DNA from: an uncultured Lachnospiraceae bacterium
GTDB lineage: Bacteria > Bacillota > Clostridia > Lachnospirales > Lachnospiraceae
Length of the DNA: 50,082 nt
Direction: 5' to 3'
Assembly: GCA_934418055.1 (NCBI GenBank)
Contig: CAKRWX010000001.1
Coordinates: 1-50,082, forward strand
Below, piece by piece: positions 9,195 to 16,921 of the stretch (position 1 is its first letter; each line of letters begins with the position of its first letter). The notes under the pieces are model-generated. The model was not told where the DNA came from and made no database searches. It saw only the letters and a program-made list of their open reading frames with translations. A program made the position numbers and the translations under genes.

Positions 9195-9926
9195 ATGAAT
9201 AAAAAAACTGTACTGATCAGCGGCGCTTCCCGTGGAATCGGAAAGGCTGCTGCACTGGCATTTGCCCGAGAGCAGGATAACCTGATCATCACCTGCCAGA
9301 AAAATAAAGAGCTTTTAGATCAGGTAAAACAGGAAGCAGAGGCGGCAGGCAGTGTATGCCTGGCCTTTGCCGGAGATATGGGGGATTTTTCTTTCTGCCA
9401 GGAAGTGTTTGCGGAAGCCCACAGACATGGACTGTACCCGGATCTGGTCATCAACAATGCCGGAATCTCCTACATCGGACTTTTACAGGATATGTCCCCG
9501 GAGGAATGGGACCGGATCGTCCGCACCAATTTAACTTCTGTGTTCAACTGTTCCAAGCTGGCCATTCCCCATATGCTGGAGCAGAAAAGCGGAAAGATCT
9601 TAAACATCTCCTCGGTCTGGGGAAATGTAGGGGCCTCCTGTGAGGTGGCCTATTCCGCTACCAAAGGCGGTATCAATTCTTTTACCAGGGCTTTAGCCAA
9701 GGAACTGGCCCCCAGCAATGTCCAGGTAAATGCTGTGGCATGCGGAGCCATTGATACCGATATGAACCATTTTCTTGAAAAAGAGGAACTGGAGGCCCTG
9801 AAGGAAGAAATTCCGGCAGGACGCCTGGCAAAACCAGAAGAAGTCGCACAGCTTTTATTGCAGCTGGCCCGGTCGGATTCTTATCTGACGGGACAGATCA
9901 TCGGATTTGACGGGGGGTGGATCTAA
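9195..9926 (+). CDS. SDR family oxidoreductase (FabG / EF-P 5-aminopentanone reductase-like)
   Basis: A 243-residue classical short-chain dehydrogenase/reductase. It has the NAD(P)-binding GASRGIG (10-16), NNAGI (87-91), catalytic Ser around 140, and Tyr153-x3-Lys157 in YSATK. The C-terminus GQIIGFDGGW is typical of the family. Related single-copy Firmicutes proteins (YmfI) act as EF-P 5-aminopentanone reductases or are named 3-oxoacyl-ACP reductase. Without fatty-acid genes nearby, the EF-P role is a fair candidate but not proven. The stop overlaps the next gene's ATG (TAATG), so the two are translationally coupled. CAGGAG precedes the ATG. Confidence 0.85.
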   Translation: MNKKTVLISGASRGIGKAAALAFAREQDNLIITCQKNKELLDQVKQEAEAAGSVCLAFAGDMGDFSFCQEVFAEAHRHGLYPDLVINNAGISYIGLLQDMSPEEWDRIVRTNLTSVFNCSKLAIPHMLEQKSGKILNISSVWGNVGASCEVAYSATKGGINSFTRALAKELAPSNVQVNAVACGAIDTDMNHFLEKEELEALKEEIPAGRLAKPEEVAQLLLQLARSDSYLTGQIIGFDGGWI

Positions 9927-10723
9927 TGCCAACCACCTACTCCCACTACCGTTTTGGAAAAGAGGTCTATAAGAAGCTGACACCGGCCCAGAAAGCCATC
10001 ATCGATCCTTACCGTGGACTGTTTGATCTGGGTCTTCACGGACCAGATCTGCTATTTTACTACCACCCATTTTCCAAAAACCAGATAAATCAGACCGGCG
10101 TTGCCATCCACGAGCGGCCAGGCATCGCATTTTTCCTTCCTGCTGCCAGCCGGTGGAGAAGCTGCCGTCACAAAAAAGCGGCACTGGCATACCTGTACGG
10201 CGTTCTCTGCCATTTTGCCCTGGACAGTACCTGTCATCCCTACGTGGAAGCAGCCGTCCGCCGCACCGGAATCTCCCACAGCGAGATCGAAGCGGAAATG
10301 GATCGCCGGAATATGGAAAAAGACAGCTATAATCCCCTGACCCACCGCCCGGCCAACCATCTGCGGTCAAAGCCCGGCTATGCGGAGACTATCGCTGTCT
10401 TTTATCCAAAACAGAGCGTCCGTCAGATCGATACCTGTATCCACTCTATCCGGATCTGCTGCAATCTGTTCGTGATCCCGAACCTTCAGATGCGCAGCCT
10501 GATCTTAAAATTATTAAAACTGGTCCATTTTCCAAAGGTGATCCGGGAAATGATCATCAAATGCCGGAAAAATCCGGACTGTGAGCCCATCTGTCAGGAA
10601 TTAGACCAGCTTTATGCACAGGCAGTACCTACTGCAGTGGAGCTGATCCAGAACTTCGATGAGGTATTAAAGGGCATCGGAGTTTTTGACTCCCGTCTCC
10701 AGCACACCTTTGGAGAATTTTAA
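9926..10723 (+). CDS. Zinc-dependent phospholipase C family protein
   Basis: A 265-residue protein beginning MPTTYSHYRFGKEV, with DLGLHGPDLLFYYHPF near residue 35 and further His/Asp-rich helices (HFALDSTCHPYVE, SEIEAEMDRRNM). This His/Asp pattern matches the all-helical zinc-dependent phospholipase C/S1-P1 nuclease-like family (PF00882-type). No signal peptide is visible, so it may act in the cytoplasm, and its substrate is unknown. I choose the ATG at 9926 over a GTG nine bases earlier because it overlaps the SDR stop and follows a GGGGGGTGG site. It ends 10 bases from convergent greA. Confidence 0.8.
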   Translation: MPTTYSHYRFGKEVYKKLTPAQKAIIDPYRGLFDLGLHGPDLLFYYHPFSKNQINQTGVAIHERPGIAFFLPAASRWRSCRHKKAALAYLYGVLCHFALDSTCHPYVEAAVRRTGISHSEIEAEMDRRNMEKDSYNPLTHRPANHLRSKPGYAETIAVFYPKQSVRQIDTCIHSIRICCNLFVIPNLQMRSLILKLLKLVHFPKVIREMIIKCRKNPDCEPICQELDQLYAQAVPTAVELIQNFDEVLKGIGVFDSRLQHTFGEF

Positions 10724-10733
10724 GCAGTCCTTT

Positions 10734-11237
10734 TTAGAAGCTGCGGATATGGTCCTCCGGTGTCTCCTGGGTGTTCCGGATGGAACGGATCTCCACATAG
10801 TACCCGATCTTATCATTGACCTTTACATAGACCCGGTCGCCTGCTTTATGCTTAAAAATGGCTTTGCCCAGAGGGGACTCGATACTGATCAGTCCTTCTA
10901 AGGAATTGCCGCGGATGGAAGTGACCAGACGGTACGTTTCTACCTCATCGTCATCTTCCATATACAGCTCTACCGTATTATTGATGCCCACTTCGTCATC
11001 TTTGGATTCATCGGATACGATCTGGGCATTTTTTAACATTCTCTCTAAATACCTGATCCGGCTCTCATTCTGGTTTTTGTCCTTCTTTGCCGCATAATAC
11101 TCGAAGTTCTCGCTTAAATCGCCCTGGGCCCTGGCTTCTTTCACAGCCTCGATCGCATTCTTTCGTACAACCAGTTTGCGGTAATTGATCTCTTCCTCAA
11201 TTTTGGCCACATCGCTTTTTGTCAGTTTCTCTCCCAT
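10734..11237 (-). CDS. greA: Transcription elongation factor GreA/GreB family
   Basis: Rescues backtracked RNA polymerase by stimulating transcript cleavage. It is 167 residues with an N-terminal antiparallel coiled coil (about 5-78) carrying the acidic tip GDLSENFEY, whose Asp/Glu residues enter the polymerase secondary channel. A C-terminal FKBP-like domain (about 85-160, SPLGKAIFKHKAGDRVYV) follows. It lies 26 bases downstream of the GTPase-NYN gene in the same direction, so both are likely one transcript. A ribosome site GGAAG precedes the start. Confidence 0.93.
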   Translation of the reverse strand: MGEKLTKSDVAKIEEEINYRKLVVRKNAIEAVKEARAQGDLSENFEYYAAKKDKNQNESRIRYLERMLKNAQIVSDESKDDEVGINNTVELYMEDDDEVETYRLVTSIRGNSLEGLISIESPLGKAIFKHKAGDRVYVKVNDKIGYYVEIRSIRNTQETPEDHIRSF

Positions 11238-11263
11238 TTCTTACTTCCTTTCAGTTGCTTCTG

Positions 11264-13984
11264 TCATATCTGTTCTGGCTCATTTTGTCTTATTTTCTCC
11301 AGATGTTCTGCCAGTTCTGGATCTGTCTGGTCCAGTACCTTATTTCCTGTGGTTCTGGTGGACTTTTCCAGATACTCCGTCCGGATCTGTTGGTTTACAT
11401 AATCTACCTCTTCTTTTAGATCCCTGGCAGACATTAAGTGGCATCCCTGTCCGCGGATGATCAGCTGCTCCAGTCCATCGGAGGTTGCCACCGTCACACG
11501 ATGGTTCCGGCCCATCTTATGGGCCAGCTTTTCAATATACTGGTCTGCGGTCTCGGCTTCCTTGGTGTAGACCACATGGATGTTGTGATACTCTATGGCC
11601 TGGCCAATATTGCCTGTGACTTTATAAGCGTCAAATACCAGAATCAGGGTACATTTTTTATAGCCCTGATAATTACAGAGAATATCCATCAGCTTATGTC
11701 TTGCCCCGTCAATGGTCGTCCTGGCAAGTTCATTTAACTCTTCCCAGGCGAAAATGATATTATAACCGTCTACCAAAAGATATTCTTCCACTGGTTCCCG
11801 GAATTTGATCTCCACCTTTTGGGCCGGATCATAAGAAACTCTTCTGGCGGCATTCATCTCTGGCGGCATTTTTCTCTTCTCGCCGTAGGTACGGGTAAAA
11901 ATCGCCTCCAGCTCTTTATCCAGGGCCCCCCAGGCGCCATTTGTCGTGGATTTCCGGTTTTCTGCCGCTGTGCGGGCCGCCTGCACCTGCGCCTCAAATT
12001 CCCTGCTCCGGCGCTGCTCTAACTGGATGGGGCTCTCCACCTGCATATGCTCCTTGACCTGATCCCAGCTGACCGTAAATCCGGCTCCATGGGCGCAGAA
12101 TACGGAACCAGTCGGATTGTTCAAATCCGCATCCGGATCATAATAAATGTGGGAAAGGACCTCCTCCTCATTGTGGCACCGCTCATATCCTTTCACATTG
12201 CAGATCAGCTTTCCACGGCCTTTGGTATAAGAAACCACGTCCATCTGGTAATCCCGCATGGTCGCCACCGGCGCCTGTCCGCGGATGACCGACATTCCGC
12301 CTTCCAGTTCTGGCGGATCGAAGGTTCCGCTCATCCTCTCTAAATCCGTCAACGCCCTTCCGACCGATTCTGTAGGGATCTCAAGGCGGAAGCTGTAATA
12401 AGGCTCCAGCAGATGACATCCGGCTTCTCGCAGGCCCTGACGCACCGCCCGGTACGTGGCCTGACGGAAATCTCCGCCTTCTGTGTGCTTCTGATGGGCC
12501 CGTCCCGCGATCAATGTGATCTTCATATCTGTGATCTCGGCTCCCATGAGAGTTCCCACATGACGTTTTTCCTCCAGATGGGTCAGGATCAGCCTCTGCC
12601 AGTTCCGATCCAGCATATCTTCACTGCATCTGGTCTCAAACTGCAGACCACTGCCCCGTTCTCCCGGCTCCATCCACAGATGGACCTCCGCATAGTGGCG
12701 CAAAGGCTCAAAATGGCCTACCCCTTCCACCGGCTCCGCAATGGTCTCCTTGTATACAATACTTCCTGCGCCGAATTCCACTTCCATACCAAAACGGTCC
12801 GCGATCAGCTTCTTTAAGATTTCAATCTGCACCTGCCCCATGACCTGCGCCTGGATCTCACCAAGGGTCTCATTCCAGACAATATGAAGCTCTGGCTCCT
12901 CTTCCTCTAACTGGCGCAGTTTTAACAGGGCCACATGGGCGTCGCACCCCTCCGGCAGACGGATCTGATAGGTAAGAACCGGCTCCAGCAGCGGTAATTC
13001 CCCTTCCGACGCTTCTCCGATGGCCTGTCCCGCCCAGGTGCCGTCCAGTCCTGTCACTGCGCAGATACAGCCCGGTTCCGCCTGGCTGACCATCTCATAT
13101 TTACTTCCGGAATAGATCCGGATCTGGTTGACCTTTTCTTCCCCCTGCTTTCCAGAAATGGTATCTTTCACCTTTAAAATACCAGAAAGGATCTTTAAAT
13201 GGGTCAGACGGCTGCCCTGCTCGTCCCTGGAAATCTTATAAACTCTGGCTCCCAGGCGTTCCTGCTCCCCGTCCTTCTCCCAGCACTTGGCATAGGTACG
13301 GATTCCCCCTAACAGTTCCTCCACGCCCTGTCCTTTTAGTGCGGAACCAAAATAGCATGGGAACAATTTCCTGGCGCGGATCATTTCCCGGATCTGCTTA
13401 TCCTCAATGAGATTGCCGTTTAAATAGCCCTCCAGCAGGTGCTCGTCGCACATGGCGATCTCCTCCTGCCATTGGTCTGCTTCTGCTCTGCCCTCCGGAT
13501 CGAAGGCCACGCAGGTGTCACTCAACCGTTTTTTCAATTCGTTCAGAAGGGCCTCCCGATCTGTTCCCGGCTGATCCATCTTGTTGACAAACACAAAGGC
13601 CGGAACCTGATAGCGTTTCAACAGCCGCCATAAGGTCTCCGTATGCCCCTGGATCCCGTCCGCGCCGCTGACGATCAGCACCGCGTAGTCCAGCACACTT
13701 AAGGTCCGCTCCATTTCCGCAGAAAAATCCACGTGTCCCGGAGTGTCAAGTAAGGTCACTTCCCAGTCATCCAGAGTAAAGACCGCCTGTTTGGAAAATA
13801 TGGTGATGCCTCTTGCCCTCTCCTGGTTATCTGTATCTAAAAATGTATCCCGGTTATCGACCCGTCCCCGGTTCCGAATAGCCCCGGTACGGTAAAGAAT
13901 CTCCTCAGAAAGAGTGGTCTTTCCCGCATCTACATGAGCCAGAATTCCTATACAAATACGTTCTTTCAGTTTCTTTTCCTCCAA
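11264..13984 (-). CDS. TetM-like ribosomal GTPase fused to YacP/Rae1-type NYN nuclease domain
   Basis: A 906-residue fusion. Residues about 8-720 follow the EF-G/TetM plan: AHVDAGKTT (16-24), DTPGH (80-84), NKMD (134-137), then the domain II-V region with LLEPYYSF and TKGRGKL. Residues about 733-870 form a NYN/PIN-like domain of the YacP (Rae1) family: LLVDGYN (Asp739), VFDAYK (Asp785), ETADQY (Asp814), ATSDGLEQ (Asp836). Rae1 in Bacillus is a ribosome-associated A-site mRNA endonuclease, so a ribosome-dependent nuclease is plausible; that is inference. The tetracycline-contacting loop of TetM (YSPVSTP) is replaced by AHQKHTEG. No ATG exists near the start: TTG at 13984, or CTG at 13969 after a perfect GGAGG. 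Confidence 0.9.
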   Translation of the reverse strand: MEEKKLKERICIGILAHVDAGKTTLSEEILYRTGAIRNRGRVDNRDTFLDTDNQERARGITIFSKQAVFTLDDWEVTLLDTPGHVDFSAEMERTLSVLDYAVLIVSGADGIQGHTETLWRLLKRYQVPAFVFVNKMDQPGTDREALLNELKKRLSDTCVAFDPEGRAEADQWQEEIAMCDEHLLEGYLNGNLIEDKQIREMIRARKLFPCYFGSALKGQGVEELLGGIRTYAKCWEKDGEQERLGARVYKISRDEQGSRLTHLKILSGILKVKDTISGKQGEEKVNQIRIYSGSKYEMVSQAEPGCICAVTGLDGTWAGQAIGEASEGELPLLEPVLTYQIRLPEGCDAHVALLKLRQLEEEEPELHIVWNETLGEIQAQVMGQVQIEILKKLIADRFGMEVEFGAGSIVYKETIAEPVEGVGHFEPLRHYAEVHLWMEPGERGSGLQFETRCSEDMLDRNWQRLILTHLEEKRHVGTLMGAEITDMKITLIAGRAHQKHTEGGDFRQATYRAVRQGLREAGCHLLEPYYSFRLEIPTESVGRALTDLERMSGTFDPPELEGGMSVIRGQAPVATMRDYQMDVVSYTKGRGKLICNVKGYERCHNEEEVLSHIYYDPDADLNNPTGSVFCAHGAGFTVSWDQVKEHMQVESPIQLEQRRSREFEAQVQAARTAAENRKSTTNGAWGALDKELEAIFTRTYGEKRKMPPEMNAARRVSYDPAQKVEIKFREPVEEYLLVDGYNIIFAWEELNELARTTIDGARHKLMDILCNYQGYKKCTLILVFDAYKVTGNIGQAIEYHNIHVVYTKEAETADQYIEKLAHKMGRNHRVTVATSDGLEQLIIRGQGCHLMSARDLKEEVDYVNQQIRTEYLEKSTRTTGNKVLDQTDPELAEHLEKIRQNEPEQI

Positions 13985-14029
13985 TCAGCCCGATTTTTCT
14001 GGGCCGTTTCATTCATGCCACTGGTTCTT

Positions 14030-14058
14030 ATTATAGCGAAAATCCCCGTGTCCTGCAA
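14030..14058 (-). promoter_or_regulatory. Promoter for GTPase-NYN/greA
   Basis: On the minus strand, TTGCAG (14058-14053), 17 bases, and TATAAT (14035-14030), about 46 bases upstream of the GTPase start. No attenuator or short leader ORF like that of tetM is evident in the short leader. Confidence 0.75.
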
Positions 14059-14143
14059 TGGCTAAACATTCCTCAAAAATGCTTGAAAGTTCTCCGAGAA
14101 TCGTTTAAAGTAGAAAGAAGTACACTATGATAGAAAGGAATTA

Positions 14144-15523
14144 TTGGTATTGATCGTAAAACTTATTGAAACCGCATACCGGCTCTTGTGGGGAGACTTG
14201 TTTACCATTCCCTTCGGAAATAGCTCCATCGGAATTTCCCTGATGATCCTGCTGCTGGTTCCCGCAGGTATCTTTTTTACCATCCGGACTGGATTTCTGC
14301 CGATCCGGTATTTTTCACAGATGATCGGCACGCTCAAAGAGAAAAAGGAATCGGAAAACAGCCTTTCTTCTCTCCAGACACTGATCATCTCCACTGCCAC
14401 CAGAGTTGGCATGGGCAATCTGGTGGGCGTGGTTGCCGCTGTTTCTGCCGGAGGAGCAGGTGCCGTGTTCTGGATGTGGCTGATGGCACTTCTTGGTTCT
14501 TCTACGGCTTATGTAGAGGCATCTCTGGCACAGAAATACAAAGAGCCCGATCCCCTTTACGGTGGCTACTGGGGCGGTCCGGCTTACTATATCCACCGAT
14601 TTTTAGAAGAGAAAACCGGCCAAACCCGCAGAAGATTTCTGATCCCGACCCTGTTTGCTATCTCCGGCCTGATCTGCTGGTGTGGCATCAGCCAGGTGAT
14701 CAGCAACTCCGTCAGTTCCGCGTTTCAAAATGCATTTCAGATTCCACCTATCATCACCACGGTGGTCCTAGTCATTCTGTCCGCAGTGATTGTTCTTCAG
14801 AAAAATGCCACAGCCAAGCTTCTGGACGTGCTGGTGCCCATCATGGCTGGAAGTTTCTTCGCCATTACGGTGTTTATCATTCTGTTGAACGTCCGCCAGC
14901 TTCCATCGGTCTTTGGTCGGATCTTTTCAGAGGCATTTGGTCTCCGTCAGGCGGTGTCCGGCGGTCTGGGAGCTGTGATCATGAACGGAATCAAGCGTGG
15001 ACTGTTCTCCAATGAAGCTGGCTCCGGCTCCGCTCCCTGCGCCGCTGCTGCCGCCCAGGGCAATGATCCTGCAAGAACCGGCCTGATCCAGGCTTTAGGC
15101 GTTCTCATTGACACCATCGTGATCTGCAGCTGCACCGCCATGATCATGCTGCTGGCACCAGAGGAAATGACCGTCGGACTGTCCGGTATGGATCTGTTAC
15201 AGACCGCCATGTACCACCATTTAGGTTCCGCAGGCGTGATCTTCATCGCCATTACCCTGGCGTTGTTCAGCTTTTCCACCTTTATCGGAATCCTGTTCTA
15301 TGCCCGCTCCAATGTGGCTTACCTGCTGGGGGACAAGTGGTGCTGGCAGACGGCTTATAAGGTACTGGCCCTGGTGATGCTGTTGATCGGTGGATTACAG
15401 CAGTATACAGTGGTCTGGGACCTGGGCGATGTAGGGATTGGGTTGATGACGGTGTTTAATATTTTGTTTTTGTATCCGATGTCTGGGGAAGTGTTGAAGT
15501 TGTTGGAGAAATACAAAAAGTAG
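14144..15523 (+). CDS. Alanine/glycine:cation symporter family (AGCS) transporter
   Basis: A membrane protein of about 459 residues that should import alanine or glycine with Na+ or H+. It has around ten hydrophobic segments and AGCS signatures: ATRVGMGNLVGV near residue 86, GGAGAVFWMWLMALLG, GGYWGGPAYYI and FSNEAGSGSAPCAAAAA near residue 288. The start is uncertain: AAAGGAA (14134-14140) is followed by TTG at 14144 and TTG at 14150, and no ATG is close. Substrate identity cannot be read from sequence. It is flanked by a divergent gene upstream and a shared terminator downstream. Confidence 0.93.
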   Translation: MVLIVKLIETAYRLLWGDLFTIPFGNSSIGISLMILLLVPAGIFFTIRTGFLPIRYFSQMIGTLKEKKESENSLSSLQTLIISTATRVGMGNLVGVVAAVSAGGAGAVFWMWLMALLGSSTAYVEASLAQKYKEPDPLYGGYWGGPAYYIHRFLEEKTGQTRRRFLIPTLFAISGLICWCGISQVISNSVSSAFQNAFQIPPIITTVVLVILSAVIVLQKNATAKLLDVLVPIMAGSFFAITVFIILLNVRQLPSVFGRIFSEAFGLRQAVSGGLGAVIMNGIKRGLFSNEAGSGSAPCAAAAAQGNDPARTGLIQALGVLIDTIVICSCTAMIMLLAPEEMTVGLSGMDLLQTAMYHHLGSAGVIFIAITLALFSFSTFIGILFYARSNVAYLLGDKWCWQTAYKVLALVMLLIGGLQQYTVVWDLGDVGIGLMTVFNILFLYPMSGEVLKLLEKYKK

Positions 15524-15550
15524 ATGTTATTAGGATAATGGCAGCAAAAA

Positions 15551-15603
15551 TGGCGTTCGGTTTTGAGGATTTTTTGTCCCCAAAATCGGACGCCACTTTT
15601 TTA
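15551..15603. terminator. Bidirectional terminator (19-bp stem)
   Basis: Arms 15551-15569 and 15577-15595 match at 16 of 19 positions when inverted and enclose a 7-base loop. T-runs flank it on the right (plus strand), with A-rich sequence on the left. It serves the symporter gene and the convergent PD-(D/E)XK gene. Confidence 0.9.
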
Positions 15604-15619
15604 TTACGTTATTGTTTCA

Positions 15620-16915
15620 TTATCTTGTTGTTTGATCCTGAACAGAAAGCTTTGCAAGCAGTGACTGCTCAAACCCCGCCACCGCTTCTTTTACATATTC
15701 CTTCCGCGTCTCCGGATCCACCAGACTGACCGCGCAATCATTTATGGCCTTAAAATCCGGCACTTCCTGTTCCTGATAACTGCGCTTTCCATTAGAATAA
15801 TTCCATGCAAACCACCAGTTTTCCGGCACAATGATCTCCCGATCCAGATATTTTGCGGCTTCATTTATCAAACCCTCCGTAATCTCGTTGACTTGATACC
15901 CTTTTGAATAGCCGTCCTGGGGCTCCGCCTCCATATCAAAAAGACTGAATCCTGCAAATAAATTCTGCTCGATTTCGATCCTGAACCACATCTGCAGACT
16001 CTCCTTCTGGAATTTCGCCTGTTTTACCACGTAATTTAGTCCCGGATAAGTGCTGTAACAGTCATAAAAACGGTCATGCTTCGGGTTTTCATACGAATAA
16101 TATTTCGCGTCTGTTTCCAGTTCCAGGCCATATTTCTTTGTCAGCGGCTCCATGGCCTCTTTAAAATCATCAAATACCATCCGGATCAGCTTGATCTTCG
16201 CCTGCTTCATGGTCCGTTCGATCTCCAGGCCCGCCGCGAAATAATCCGGGGACTCATGAAGAACCTCCATGATTTTCTCCATTTTCTTTCGTTTCCTTCC
16301 ATCCGATACCCTGTGGATCGTATCCAGATACTGCTGCACCGCTTCCTCTACCGGCTGCGGCAGACTGCCAAGCCGCCGGTCCAGCCAGCCACTTATGTCC
16401 TCAGACCAGGAAATGCACTGGATCTGGCTCAGAGACAGAATCCCACTTCCGCCCCGCTGCTTCCTGCTGTAAAGCGACGGCGTATCTCCAAAACGGGTCA
16501 GATAGACCATTTTCGAATTTTTCGCATGCTCAAAGTAGTCAAAACACTGACCCTCCTGCTCTCCCGCATAGATCTTCACTTCCATGGGAATGAAAAAATC
16601 CGCATTCTGGATCACCAGATCGATCCGCCGGTCCTTGTCAATCACATATTCTTTGGTGACGATGGTATGAGATAACAGGGAATCCGGCATCCGCTTTTCC
16701 TGTAACACCTCTTCCAGAAATGTTTTCAGAAACAGGATTCCGCATCCATGACTGCCCTCTGGATTTAACAGATCCGCCAGAAACCGGCACATCAGCACCT
16801 CTTTCCCACTGATCTCCAGAGTCTCAAACAGGTTGTAGCTGGTCTTAGAGTGATAAACCGGAATGGACTGTGTAGTATCATAGACCTTCTTTAACAGTTC
16901 TTCTATGGCACTCAC
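15620..16915 (-). CDS. PD-(D/E)XK nuclease family protein
   Basis: A 431-residue protein with an N-terminal nuclease-type core: RFLADLLNPEGSHG (44-57), then the D-x12-E-x-K motif RIDLVIQ (Asp99) ... MEVKIYAGEQEGQ (Glu112, Lys114, Gln123). This resembles the PDDEXK_4 group, whose cellular role is mostly unknown; some members sit in defence loci. The long helical C-terminus has no recognised domain. The start is GTG at 16915, with GAGGAG at 10 bases, placed inside the end of the rsmH-like gene, so the two are coupled. No methylase or restriction partner is adjacent. Confidence 0.82.
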   Translation of the reverse strand: MSAIEELLKKVYDTTQSIPVYHSKTSYNLFETLEISGKEVLMCRFLADLLNPEGSHGCGILFLKTFLEEVLQEKRMPDSLLSHTIVTKEYVIDKDRRIDLVIQNADFFIPMEVKIYAGEQEGQCFDYFEHAKNSKMVYLTRFGDTPSLYSRKQRGGSGILSLSQIQCISWSEDISGWLDRRLGSLPQPVEEAVQQYLDTIHRVSDGRKRKKMEKIMEVLHESPDYFAAGLEIERTMKQAKIKLIRMVFDDFKEAMEPLTKKYGLELETDAKYYSYENPKHDRFYDCYSTYPGLNYVVKQAKFQKESLQMWFRIEIEQNLFAGFSLFDMEAEPQDGYSKGYQVNEITEGLINEAAKYLDREIIVPENWWFAWNYSNGKRSYQEQEVPDFKAINDCAVSLVDPETRKEYVKEAVAGFEQSLLAKLSVQDQTTR

Positions 16916-16921
16916 CAGTCA

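Noticed and set aside
11264..13984. Acquired tetracycline-resistance gene
   Set aside because: The drug-contacting loop is missing, a nuclease domain is fused, there are no transfer genes around it, and no tetM-type leader is seen.
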